From positions 1 to 64,000 of the forward strand of contig NZ_JANFOJ010000005.1 of assembly GCF_024385605.1 (NCBI RefSeq): a DNA stretch of 64,000 nucleotides. The letters run 5' to 3'. Under the pieces are notes generated by a model. It was not told where the DNA came from. It was given only the letters and a program-made list of their open reading frames with translations, and made no database searches. Numbering within the stretch: the stretch's first letter is position 1; each line of letters begins with the position of its first letter. The translations under genes were made by a program, and so were the position numbers. Origin of the DNA: Sporolactobacillus sp. STSJ-5. GTDB lineage: Bacteria > Bacillota > Bacilli > Bacillales > Sporolactobacillaceae. This document shows positions 7,928-15,707 of the stretch, piece by piece.

Positions 7928-8171
7928 CTTAACAATGGAGAGGGCCTTTTTCATGACCATTCAACTTAGATACGTTCTTAGAATGGTTCATGTAATTTAT
8001 GAATCTCAAACGAACTGGAAATGAACTAATTAATTGAAGAAAGATACCTAACTGAGAAGGATTTTGAACATCCTCGCTGCCAAAGGTGATTGAGGTTTTA
8101 TTGATCGTATGAATATGGCTAGGGTTTAAGTAATGTAAACACATGACAAATCTCGTTTTTCAGTCGGTTTC
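7928..8171. other. Convergent intergenic region, nothing recognised
   Basis: AT-rich DNA lies between the aminotransferase gene and the 3' end of the lipase-toxin gene. I see no clear terminator hairpin and no gene. Confidence 0.4.
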
Positions 8172-10268
8172 TTATGCGCCGCGCTGCACGTCTTTTCGAA
8201 GTCGGCTAATATTTTTCAAGATCTTCTTCGATTGGGACTCTAGTGCATTTATGGCTTTTGCTTCTTGACTGGAAAACTGACGAACGATATCTGTGAACAG
8301 TAATTCCATTTCTTCCAGACTGTCCGCAGCTGCACCATTATAGGTTATGACATCGGCATAGCGGCTGTTGTTGAATATAGCGTTTTCAATAAAGGGCGCA
8401 TACGCTGAGACAAGGTTCGGGAGATAGGCATGCATGGCGGCTATACCCTTGCGCAAGTCATGAACAGTATCTGCAAAATCATCTAGGGTTCCCGTGGCAC
8501 TTCGAATTTTACGATTCAGTTGATCATCCCAATCAGTAAATAATCCGATGAGCATGGTCGGAAGAGACGAGTACCAGATCGTATGACCAGCTATCTTTAA
8601 AACTGCGGAAATACTTTCTGAAATACCTTCCAGTGCAGTCAATGCAGTATAAGCTATAGCAACGATTGGTGTTACTTCATTCTGAAGCACCATGCCCAGC
8701 TCGCTTTTGGCATAACTAATTTGGACCGCTTTCGTTTTCGTTTTGTACGGCAAATCCTTCGACGATTCAAGCAGCTGGACTTCTGAAGATTGCACCGACA
8801 CTTGCTTGGCAGGCGCTGTACCGCTGCGAATGCCGGCAGCAACAGCCATATCCGTTGCTTGAAAGCTTTTTCCAACCTGACGCACCTGCTGACGATACGC
8901 TTCAATCTGATGGTGCAGCTTTTGATTATTTTTACCGACCAAGACTTCATGTTTATAAAAGGCATCGGCAACAGCATCAATGGCTCCTGTTGCTTCGTTC
9001 GCAAGCAAACGTGGGATCTCGTGTTTTGCGATTTTAGACATAATGTGCCCCAGTTGATCAAAATGACGGCGCAAATCATGAACATAGCGCAGCGCTTGTT
9101 CGATTAATCCTGACAATCCAAGATTTTTCGCAGGGATAAACTTTGCGATTTTTACTGGTGGGGAAACAATGATGCTCTCGATTGAACGGATGCAGACATC
9201 TAAAGTGAACAATCTTTGTTCCAGATGGTCGAGCACACTCTGAATCATGTATCCGCCCGTGGCAATCCCCTGATACATGGGACTGCGGGCGAACCCATCT
9301 TCAATAATCGTTTCAAATTGCTTTTCAAGCTTTGCCAAGCGACGCGCTCTTTGCGCTTTCTCAGACGCGACAATTTCGTTTGCATTATGGATATAATCAT
9401 TCGCACGATTCAGACGCTCCAATACTTGACTTCCCAGCGCATCCGCAAGTGTGTCCAAACTTGCTTTGTTAATCTTAATTCGTCCGGATCCGCCTCCGTA
9501 CAAAGGCTCTCCCGTCCAAATGCTCGTGACGATATGTTCGTCGGCAGCAATATCAATTTTTCCGTAACCCGGTTCGCCTTTTTTGCCGATCTCGATATAT
9601 TGCGGACCATCAGCATTGTAACCCACATGATTTGAAGCAAAGGCTCTAGAAAAATAAGGAACACCAGAGTTAATTTGATAGATTCTGCCGGGAAAACGAT
9701 CGCCCAAATTTATCCCTAACTCTCCACGTGTCAGACCATCATACTTTGTGAAATAGTTGGTGACATTCTGATACTCGTGATTCGTTTTCACCATGCCTTC
9801 CGGAAGAATCGCAGGATCAAGTGTGACGGATCGAACGTTCTTATGATGAACCGCTACCGCATTCGCAAGCGCTCCGCCCAAGGAATTGCCGCAAACCGAG
9901 TGGACGCCATATTTTTCATTCATCCGATCAAAATAAACACGCGCAGCCTTCACCTGTTCCGGTTCTGCGCTGCCAAGAAGCTGGATGTCAGTGATAAGAT
10001 CCATTGGCTGCTTTTTATCGGTACCCACAAAGACAACTGTGAATTCACCTGTTTCGACATTCTGAATGGTCATTGCGTTTAAACCAGCAACTCCCTCATT
10101 TAATTTAATTTGATTTTTAACTTCAAATCTTTTTCCATTAACCCATACGAATACGTCATTTTTATATTTCTTATAGGTATAAGCAACGTAACCAGATAAT
10201 TCGACTAAATCTCTCTCATTGGTTTTTCTGTTGATTTTATTAATTTGCCTGTCTTTAATAACAATCAT
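8172..10268 (-). CDS. Lipase toxin with reverse LXG arrangement (TslA-like), putative type VII secretion substrate
   Basis: The 698-residue protein has an N-terminal alpha/beta-hydrolase domain of the Mbeg1/SA1320-like type, with the nucleophile elbow GNSLGG at residues 127-132 (Ser129) and later Asp and His candidates (LDPAILPEG; ASNHVGY or DEHIV). From about residue 280 to the end it is long, helical and LXG-like, with a short hydrophobic stretch (AGHTIWYSSLPTMLIGLF). It lacks a Sec signal. A lipase in front and an LXG-like domain behind is the layout of the Staphylococcus aureus type VII-secreted lipase toxin TslA. The preceding gene, 25 bases upstream, encodes a DUF1672 lipoprotein, the family of the TslA immunity protein TilA. 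Export by type VII secretion and phospholipase activity are inferences; no secretion genes are in the window. The start is uncertain: ATGs at 10268 and 10274 and a GTG at 10280 are close, and GGTGG best fits 10268. Confidence 0.82.
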   Translation of the reverse strand: MIVIKDRQINKINRKTNERDLVELSGYVAYTYKKYKNDVFVWVNGKRFEVKNQIKLNEGVAGLNAMTIQNVETGEFTVVFVGTDKKQPMDLITDIQLLGSAEPEQVKAARVYFDRMNEKYGVHSVCGNSLGGALANAVAVHHKNVRSVTLDPAILPEGMVKTNHEYQNVTNYFTKYDGLTRGELGINLGDRFPGRIYQINSGVPYFSRAFASNHVGYNADGPQYIEIGKKGEPGYGKIDIAADEHIVTSIWTGEPLYGGGSGRIKINKASLDTLADALGSQVLERLNRANDYIHNANEIVASEKAQRARRLAKLEKQFETIIEDGFARSPMYQGIATGGYMIQSVLDHLEQRLFTLDVCIRSIESIIVSPPVKIAKFIPAKNLGLSGLIEQALRYVHDLRRHFDQLGHIMSKIAKHEIPRLLANEATGAIDAVADAFYKHEVLVGKNNQKLHHQIEAYRQQVRQVGKSFQATDMAVAAGIRSGTAPAKQVSVQSSEVQLLESSKDLPYKTKTKAVQISYAKSELGMVLQNEVTPIVAIAYTALTALEGISESISAVLKIAGHTIWYSSLPTMLIGLFTDWDDQLNRKIRSATGTLDDFADTVHDLRKGIAAMHAYLPNLVSAYAPFIENAIFNNSRYADVITYNGAAADSLEEMELLFTDIVRQFSSQEAKAINALESQSKKILKNISRLRKDVQRGA

Positions 10269-10293
10269 AATCATAACCACCAGAAGTTAATTT

Positions 10294-11217
10294 TTATTCT
10301 TTTATTATTTTATTTGGAGTACTTCTCTCTAATAAATCTTTTTCAGATCCTCTTCCACTATCTTTCTCAATCAAATTATTATGGAGAAAAACACTATACG
10401 ATCCAGGTGGGAAATCTTTTGCTTCTTCTATTTTTTTCACGATTTCACGAAAAGCAGTTTGATTCGGTTTTTGATCAGATGCCATCATATACAAGTCAAG
10501 ATTAATCAGTAGGAGTTTAACATTTGCCGTAGCGTTGCTTAACGCATGCTTCCATTCGCTTTTTTTCCATTGAGGATGCTTTAGATAAAGCTCAACAACA
10601 TTAATTGAAAAAGCTTCATTGGCAATTGACATATAATAGAATGGATTCCTGTGTCCATCTCCACCTACATTAGCCTCTGCTTCTTTAGTTATTCCTGTAA
10701 TTTTGTATTTTTTTGTTACCATTTTTAAATAGTCATCCAAATTATTAAATTCTTTGTCGTAGATCATTGCATAGATTCCACTTGCGATAGCATCTTCAAC
10801 TTGTTTATCTTCTGAGAAAACGTGATTCTTTTCAATTTTCTTTTCGTTAATCGGAACAATCGCATACGTATAAAAATGCGGTTCATTAACAGACTCCACA
10901 AAAACGGTCACACCAGCTCTATTGCCGACAAGGTTATGGACTTTTACTTTTGTTTTATATTTCTTTAAAAAGAACTGCTCACCAGCTTTAACAACTTCAT
11001 CATGGTGGGCTTCTGCAATTTTGTCGTTTTCTTCACCGCCTGGAAGTGAGAACCCCTGTCCCGTGTACTTTTGTACGCTCATAAATTGGCTTGCGTATTG
11101 TTTTTCTTGTTCTTTTTTTGTCGCTGAAGTGCTTTGATGGTCATTATCCAAAATAGAACAGCCTCCTAAGAGTAAGGATAGGATAAGAGTGGGGATCACG
11201 AGCTTCATAGTCTTCAA
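10294..11217 (-). CDS. DUF1672 lipoprotein, putative immunity protein to the lipase toxin (TilA-like), copy 1
   Basis: The 307-residue protein has a lipoprotein signal (KLVIPTLILSLLLGGC) with the lipobox LGGC, so it should be anchored on the outer face of the membrane. The remainder fits DUF1672: EKQYASQFMSVQKYTGQGF, the central VHNLVGNRAGVTVFVES and SGIYAMIYDKE. In staphylococci DUF1672 lipoproteins (TilA) protect against the lipase toxin TslA. The gene ends 25 bases before the toxin start, so both are probably cotranscribed with immunity first. The start is a TTG at 11217, eight bases after GGGAGG; the ATG nine bases downstream is too far from it. A paralogue lies at 11699-12625. Confidence 0.88.
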   Translation of the reverse strand: MKTMKLVIPTLILSLLLGGCSILDNDHQSTSATKKEQEKQYASQFMSVQKYTGQGFSLPGGEENDKIAEAHHDEVVKAGEQFFLKKYKTKVKVHNLVGNRAGVTVFVESVNEPHFYTYAIVPINEKKIEKNHVFSEDKQVEDAIASGIYAMIYDKEFNNLDDYLKMVTKKYKITGITKEAEANVGGDGHRNPFYYMSIANEAFSINVVELYLKHPQWKKSEWKHALSNATANVKLLLINLDLYMMASDQKPNQTAFREIVKKIEEAKDFPPGSYSVFLHNNLIEKDSGRGSEKDLLERSTPNKIIKE

Positions 11218-11345
11218 TAGATGAACCTCCCGATATGGAGTTATGTATGGAGTTGTAAACGATTTCGATTTTTATTTATTTTAACTCTGTAAAATCATTC
11301 TGTGAATATTTTGTGGCATTATACGTTGAAAATGAGGAATAAGTC
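11218..11345. repeat. Duplicated 5' flank of the lipoprotein genes, copy 1
   Basis: This segment is near-identical to 12626-12750, the region upstream of the second lipoprotein gene. The shared stretch includes the ribosome-binding site, a TTTCGATTTTTATTTATTTT tract and the TTTTGTGGCATTA region. The duplication therefore covers the promoter region together with the gene. Confidence 0.8.
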
Positions 11346-11378
11346 CCGTTTTTCAAGAAGATGTTTATACCTGCTCAC

Positions 11379-11670
11379 ACGCAACAAATTCGTTTGCATT
11401 ATGGATATAATCACTCACACGATTCAGACGCTCCAATACTTGATTTCCCAGCGCATCCGCAAGTGTATCCAAACTTGCTTTGAAAAAATAAATAAAGTAC
11501 AAAAAAATCCAAATGATAAAGATTTGGTAGAATTAGCAGGTCAGCATGCTTATTTGGAATATACAAAAGATCAGGTTGCGCATGTTAATGGAAAACAGTT
11601 TGCAGTTAGAAACATAATTGGACCAAAAGAGAATGAAACTGGTCTAAACGCAATGACCGTCTATTTGTAA
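11379..11670 (+). pseudogene. Rearranged remnant of a second lipase-toxin gene
   Basis: Two toxin fragments are joined head-on here. On the minus strand 11379-11484 is nearly identical to 9361-9468, an internal part of the intact toxin gene. Directly adjoining it, 11485-11670 on the plus strand encodes KINKVQKNPNDKDLVELAGQ and on to GLNAMT, homologous to about residues 10-66 of the toxin, then stops. A single plus-strand frame from 11302 spans both pieces but its first half is an artefact. An ancestral second toxin gene, expected on the minus strand after the second lipoprotein, has lost most of its length and had its N-terminal part inverted. It cannot encode a working toxin. Confidence 0.85.
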
Positions 11671-11698
11671 AGGCATAAGAGTTTTTCTCCTTCCTTGT

Positions 11699-12625
11699 CT
11701 AGGGCTTATTTATTTCATTTGGATTACTTCTTTCCAACATATGATTCTCAGATCCTCTCCCACTACTTTTACTTATTCGATTATTATGAAGAAGTATACT
11801 ATACGCTCCAGGTGACACATCTCCCGTTTTTTTAACATGTGCTACAATTTCATTAAACGCTTCTCTATCTGGATTTTTATTTTGATCCTTCATAAATAGT
11901 TGCAGAGTAATAAAAATTAATTTTGGATTCACTTTTGAATTCGCCAACGCTTCTTTCCAATCTTTCTTTTCCCAATTTGGATTTTTCAAATAGAGTTGAT
12001 TCAAATTCTTTTCAAATGCATTTTCTGTAACTGTAATTGAGTAAAAAGGTGTCGTGTAGCCGCTTGCAGTCACTCTATCCAGCACTTCTTGTCTTAACCC
12101 AACCAAAGCATGGTTTTGGGCAACATTGCTTAAATAAAGATCTAGATTTTTCAGTTCTTTATCATAAATCATGGCATAGATTCCGCTTCTAATTGCATCC
12201 TCAACCTGACCCTTCTGTGAAAACACTTCATTTGCCTTAATTTCTTTATTACTTGAAATGGGTACGACAGCAAATGTGTGGAAGTTCGGTTCACCAACTG
12301 ATTCTACGAAAACAGTCACACCATCTCGGTTTCCGACAAGGTTATGAACTTTGACTTTCGTTTTATATTTCTTTAAAAAGAATTTTTTGACGGCTTTAAC
12401 GACTTCATTGCGATGAGCTTCTGCAATTTTGTCGTTTTCTTCGCCACCATCAAGTGAATAGCCCTGACCAGTATACTTTTGTACACTTATAAAACTGCTT
12501 TCATATTGTTTTTCTTGTTCTTTTTTTGTTGCTGAAGTGCTTTGCTGGTCATTATCCAAAACGGAACAGCCTCCTAAGAGTAAGGATAGGATAATGGTGG
12601 GGATCACGAGCTTCATAGTCTTCAA
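11699..12625 (-). CDS. DUF1672 lipoprotein, putative immunity protein (TilA-like), copy 2
   Basis: This 308-residue protein is a paralogue of the lipoprotein at 10294-11217 with the same signal peptide and lipobox (SLLLGGC). The first 110 residues are almost identical (EKQYESSFISVQKYTGQGY, VHNLVGNRDGVTVFVES). The C-terminal half has diverged clearly (ALVGLRQEVLDRVTASGY in place of the copy-1 sequence), which may reflect specificity toward a different toxin variant. It also uses a TTG start after GGGAGG. No intact toxin follows; only the rearranged remnant lies downstream, so it is either an orphan immunity gene against foreign toxins or a relic. It points in the same direction as the toxin operon. 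Confidence 0.87.
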   Translation of the reverse strand: MKTMKLVIPTIILSLLLGGCSVLDNDQQSTSATKKEQEKQYESSFISVQKYTGQGYSLDGGEENDKIAEAHRNEVVKAVKKFFLKKYKTKVKVHNLVGNRDGVTVFVESVGEPNFHTFAVVPISSNKEIKANEVFSQKGQVEDAIRSGIYAMIYDKELKNLDLYLSNVAQNHALVGLRQEVLDRVTASGYTTPFYSITVTENAFEKNLNQLYLKNPNWEKKDWKEALANSKVNPKLIFITLQLFMKDQNKNPDREAFNEIVAHVKKTGDVSPGAYSILLHNNRISKSSGRGSENHMLERSNPNEINKP

Positions 12626-12750
12626 TAGATGAGCCTCCCGATATGGCGTTATGTATGGAGTGTAAACGATTTCGATTTTTATTTATTTTAACTCTGCAAC
12701 TTACATTGTGCTATTTTGTGGCATTAATCGATGAAATTGAAGAATAAGTG
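12626..12750. repeat. Duplicated 5' flank of the lipoprotein genes, copy 2
   Basis: Matches 11218-11345 with small differences. It marks the outer edge of the lipoprotein duplication. Confidence 0.8.
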
Positions 12751-12831
12751 CCACTGTCCTAAAAATCTTTATGTCTCATTACAATATCTCACCATTTCAC
12801 CTCTAATCCTCCTTTTCCCGAATCGGATCTT

Positions 12832-12861
12832 TTGCTTGAACACTACTGAAGCAATTATGCT
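12832..12861 (+). promoter_or_regulatory. Candidate promoter of the MFS gene
   Basis: TTGCTT and TATGCT are separated by 18 bases, ending about 40 bases before the MFS start codon. Confidence 0.4.
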
Positions 12862-12902
12862 ATTCTTTGTACAGAGCACGAGTACTGGAGGCTGCAGATT
12901 TT

Positions 12903-14363
12903 ATGAATACATCAAAACCCTTAACCTATCAGGATGACCCAACCGTCCAGAAAAGACGTTGGATGATCCTGATCAGTATTAATATGTTCACGTTTATGTC
13001 GACGCTTGATGCGAGTATTGTCAATGTGGCATTGCCGCAGATTTCACGTGATTTGCATTTGCCGATCGCCAGCAGTCAGTGGATTGTCACGATTTATTTA
13101 ATGACGATTTGTGTCTTTATCCTGCTTTTCGGGCGGCTTGGCGACATGCTGGGCAAAATTCGCATTTTTAAGATCGGCACCGCTCTTTTTGTTCTTGGAT
13201 CACTGCTGTGCGGATTCGGTCTTACCTTGAGCTTCTTACTTGTCGGTCGTGTGGTTCAGGCCATAGGCGCTTCGATGACGATGGCTAATAATTTTGGCAT
13301 CGCAACCGATATTTTTCCGAGATCCGAACGCGGGCGGGCACTTGGTTTAATCGGCACGTTTGTTTCATTGGGCTCAATCACCGGCCCAGGAATCGGCGGG
13401 CTGGTTGTCTCCACGTTGAGCTGGAATTATATATTCTGGATTAACGTACCGATTGGGCTGGTGGTAATGATTCTGGGCTGGCGTGTTCTGCCTAAAGATT
13501 TGTTTGCATCAAGAGGCCGCTTGGACTGGGTGGGTACGTCAATCTTCGGCTTATTCATCATAGCCCTGTTCAGCGGATTGCTGCTTGGACAGCATTTAGG
13601 GTTCAGCGACGGACGTATTCTGGGATCGCTTTTTCTCTCTGCTGTGCTTCTGGTCGTGTTTATCATTATGGAGTGGCAGATTGATCAGCCGATGCTTCAG
13701 CTGCGGTTGTTTAAAAATCTTATGTTTTCAGTCAGCATTTTCTGCGGCTATTTGGTCTTTCTCTCCAACTTTTGTTTCAACATTATTGCGCCATTCTATA
13801 CCCAGGATATTCTGCATCTGTCAGCGGGCCATTCCGGACTGCTGCTGATGCTGTTCCCGATCATGATGGCTGTCATTGCTCCGTTCAGCGGTGCACTGTC
13901 TGACAAAATCGGTTCGGAAATTCTTACATTTATCGGATTGCTTGTGCTCGTGGCGGCACAAATCGGTCTCGGTTTTCTGAATGGGGAAAGCTCAATCATC
14001 TATGCAGGTGTGTTGATTGCTCTGCTCGGTGCCGGCAGCGGATTCTTTATGTCGCCGAATAATTCACTTGTCATGTCGACAGTCCCGAAAAATCAACTTG
14101 GAAGCGCAGGCAGTGTCAATGCACTAATCCGGAATTTGGGCATGATCAGTGGAATCACCTTTGCGACAACGCTTCTGTTTGCCAGTATGTCGCAAGCTGG
14201 CGGTTATCAAGTGACCGGGATGGTTCCGGGGCATCCATCCATCTTCTTACAGGGCATGCACATCGTCTTTCTGGCATCTGCCGGAATATGCGCGTTCTGT
14301 GCCGTGATTACAGGCATACGGCTCCTAAACGCACGTCATCAATTGCATCGTAAAGCTGCTTAA
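12903..14363 (+). CDS. MFS multidrug exporter, DHA2 (EmrB/QacA) type with 14 membrane segments
   Basis: The protein of 486 residues begins MNTSKPLTYQDDPTVQKRRW and then shows a first helix with the DHA2 signature TLDASIVNVALPQI. The loop motif A follows as FGRLGDMLGKIR. The motif C-like stretch GSITGPGIGGLVV lies in helix 5. Length and hydrophobic pattern fit 14 transmembrane segments. It should export drugs or toxic metabolites in exchange for protons. I choose the ATG at 12903, which has GGAGG 11 bases upstream; an upstream ATG at 12867 lacks a site and adds 12 odd residues. It is monocistronic. No regulator gene is adjacent. Confidence 0.9.
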   Translation: MNTSKPLTYQDDPTVQKRRWMILISINMFTFMSTLDASIVNVALPQISRDLHLPIASSQWIVTIYLMTICVFILLFGRLGDMLGKIRIFKIGTALFVLGSLLCGFGLTLSFLLVGRVVQAIGASMTMANNFGIATDIFPRSERGRALGLIGTFVSLGSITGPGIGGLVVSTLSWNYIFWINVPIGLVVMILGWRVLPKDLFASRGRLDWVGTSIFGLFIIALFSGLLLGQHLGFSDGRILGSLFLSAVLLVVFIIMEWQIDQPMLQLRLFKNLMFSVSIFCGYLVFLSNFCFNIIAPFYTQDILHLSAGHSGLLLMLFPIMMAVIAPFSGALSDKIGSEILTFIGLLVLVAAQIGLGFLNGESSIIYAGVLIALLGAGSGFFMSPNNSLVMSTVPKNQLGSAGSVNALIRNLGMISGITFATTLLFASMSQAGGYQVTGMVPGHPSIFLQGMHIVFLASAGICAFCAVITGIRLLNARHQLHRKAA

Positions 14364-14432
14364 GAAATAGCGATCATAGTTGTTAGTCGACCGCTTAGAT
14401 CGCTCACTAATCTATAAGTCATTTCAAAATTA

Positions 14433-14470
14433 AACAGCTGTCCCAAAAAATATTGGGGCAGCTGTTTTTT
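14433..14470. terminator. Bidirectional terminator between the MFS and methionine-rich genes
   Basis: AACAGCTGTCCCAA (14433-14446) pairs with TTGGGGCAGCTGTT (14453-14466), followed by T's on the plus strand. It lies between convergent genes. Confidence 0.8.
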
Positions 14471-14503
14471 CAACGCAAGTTCTTCAAAAGAATATGCCTT
14501 AAA

Positions 14504-14743
14504 TTATTTCATCTTGCTCATCATATCCATCATTTTGGTCATCATCTCGTCACATTTGTGCATACAGCTCATCATTTCATCCTTGCTCATCATCATGTCG
14601 TCCATCATCATGTTCATGCCCGACATTCGTTCCATCATCATCTGCATGCATTTCATTTGGCACATCATCTTATCCATTTCCATCATCATCATCATGTTCA
14701 TCGGCATCATCATTGACTTGTTCATCATGTCCATCTTTTCCAT
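14504..14743 (-). CDS. Extremely methionine-rich small protein with paired CxxxC motifs
   Basis: The 79-residue protein contains 39 methionines (49 percent). It has four cysteines, placed as C28-x3-C32 and C60-x3-C64, one histidine, and regularly spaced Asp, Glu and Lys. The pattern predicts two amphipathic helices in a hairpin with cysteine pairs facing each other. There is no signal peptide, so it should be cytosolic. The ATG at 14743 has GGAGGG eight bases upstream; a longer frame from 14836 lacks this. Met- and Cys-rich helices suggest copper(I) binding, or methionine storage, but I know no named family. The gene lies 237 bases downstream of, and in the same direction as, the SAM-riboswitch-controlled gene. 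The histidine-rich frame on the opposite strand is its shadow. Confidence 0.75.
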   Translation of the reverse strand: MEKMDMMNKSMMMPMNMMMMMEMDKMMCQMKCMQMMMERMSGMNMMMDDMMMSKDEMMSCMHKCDEMMTKMMDMMSKMK

Positions 14744-14980
14744 TGTAAAATCCCTCCAAAATTTGATTTGCGGGAAAAAAACATATGACGTGACGACAAA
14801 ATGTGCACAGCTTCTTTCCATACCTAAATTTACCATGGAAAACAGCCTTACTCAAACCATCTTGACAGTTTCAAAAAATAAGTGAAAAGCAAATAAGACA
14901 TGAAAGCTTGCCTTCATGCCATTTTCTGCTCTTCGATTGATAAAAAATTTCTATGAGTTGCTTGCTCGTTCATTCTAATC

Positions 14981-15322
14981 TTATTTGCATATCCTTTGAT
15001 TCTGAATACGTTGTCGATCAATTTCTTTGCCAAGTTCAATGCGGCGATGCTTCAGTGCAAAAAGTTCTGCTGTAACCGCATCGGTCAATTGCTGTTCACC
15101 TGTGTGCAGTCGACGATACAGATGAAGAATTTGCCGATTAACAAAGGTGAACTGATCCTGTAATTCTTTTTCATCAAGCGTCTCGGAAGAATCGGAAGGC
15201 TGCACGCATTCAATGAGTTTCGCTTTAATGTCCGCCTGCCATTCAACATCCTGGATCTGCTTCGCGTAAAGATACAAATCTAAGTAATCATCAATCTGTA
15301 AAGCATTTGTCTGTGTTGTCAT
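14981..15322 (-). CDS. Unknown 'DYLDLYL' coiled-coil protein, copy 1, behind tandem SAM-I riboswitches
   Basis: I do not recognise this 113-residue protein. It has no membrane segment. IDDYLDLYLYAKQIQDVEWQ at the start and VNRQILHLYRRLH plus ELFALKHRRIELGKEIDRQR at the end predict helices and a coiled coil. It is clearly paralogous to the protein at 19673-20011 (VDDYLDLYLFAAKIKDHEWQ, VNRRILGLYQQLR, ELYALKQRRLELEAEL). Both follow a solo LysR helix-turn-helix gene on the same strand. Expression should depend on a strong promoter at 15642-15670 and two tandem SAM-I riboswitches, so it should be made when S-adenosylmethionine is low. The role in sulfur metabolism is unknown. AAGAAGGGG precedes the ATG. 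Confidence 0.75.
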   Translation of the reverse strand: MTTQTNALQIDDYLDLYLYAKQIQDVEWQADIKAKLIECVQPSDSSETLDEKELQDQFTFVNRQILHLYRRLHTGEQQLTDAVTAELFALKHRRIELGKEIDRQRIQNQRICK

Positions 15323-15334
15323 TTTAAAAACCCC

Positions 15335-15429
15335 TTCTTATCTTCATTCCGGAATTAGCACGGTACTTTTTTTAAAAGCCCGTTGCTGAGACTTCACAGG
15401 GCCGGTCCCTCCGCCTCTCTCGATAAGAA
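15335..15429 (-). promoter_or_regulatory. SAM-I (S-box) riboswitch, promoter-distal copy
   Basis: On the minus strand P1 is formed by TTCTTATC (from 15429) and GATAAGAA (to 15335). In between are the S-box core segments GAGAGGCGGAGGGACCGG, CCCTGTGAAG, AGCAACGGGC and GTGCTAATTCC. Its 3' edge lies only about 12 bases before the ATG at 15322, close to AAGGGG, so it may control translation start or act through the P1 strand. Confidence 0.92.
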
Positions 15430-15465
15430 TGATCCGGCATCTTTTCATATCATAGCGATATGAAA

Positions 15466-15504
15466 AGCGGTCATTTTCCTTGAAGATCAAGAAAAATAAC
15501 CGCT
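15466..15504 (-). terminator. Expression-platform terminator of the promoter-proximal SAM riboswitch
   Basis: Left and right arms of about 18 bases pair with two mismatches (minus strand AGCGGT..CTTGA / TTCAAG..ACCGCT), followed by TTTTC. A second hairpin at 15441-15467 (CTTTTCATATC/GATATGAAAAG) overlaps its base and may compete with it. Confidence 0.65.
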
Positions 15505-15522
15505 GCTGCCGTTCGCATTATT

Positions 15523-15626
15523 TTCCTTATCTCTCAGATTCACTCTGCTGGAATTAACACCATGCACATCACTGTGCTGGTTGTCGGGTTTCACAGGGCC
15601 AGTCCCTCCACCACTCTAGATAAGAA
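15523..15626 (-). promoter_or_regulatory. SAM-I (S-box) riboswitch, promoter-proximal copy
   Basis: On the minus strand TTCTTATC (from 15626) pairs with GATAAGGAA (to 15523). The core segments AGAGTGGTGGAGGGACTGG, CCCTGTGAAACCCG, ACAACC and GGTGTTAATTCC all match the S-box consensus. A terminator hairpin follows. Confidence 0.93.
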
Positions 15627-15641
15627 TATTTGATTAAGGAT

Positions 15642-15670
15642 AGTTTAACGTGTATCATGTGCTTTGTCAA
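15642..15670 (-). promoter_or_regulatory. Strong sigma-A promoter of the SAM-riboswitch transcript
   Basis: TTGACA (15665-15670) and TAAACT (15642-15647) are separated by exactly 17 bases on the minus strand. The spacer ends in CACGT, as in the paralogous promoter at 20262-20290. Confidence 0.85.
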
Positions 15671-15707
15671 CATTCAATTAATACTTTTCTTATCGGAATT
15701 AAATTTA

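Noticed and set aside
9216-9635. 139-residue plus-strand frame inside the lipase-toxin gene
   Set aside because: It is a shadow of the toxin coding strand with no ribosome-binding site and no protein-like features.
11302-11484. First half of the plus-strand frame spanning the toxin remnant
   Set aside because: It is antisense to a minus-strand toxin fragment and joins the N-terminal fragment only by chance of frame.
8172-12625. Type VII secretion machinery or WXG100 protein near the lipase toxin
   Set aside because: No EssC/YukB-type ATPase or WXG100-sized protein is present in the window.
14453-14716. Histidine-rich 87-residue plus-strand frame
   Set aside because: It is the exact antisense of the methionine-rich gene (ATG/CAT symmetry) and lacks a ribosome-binding site.
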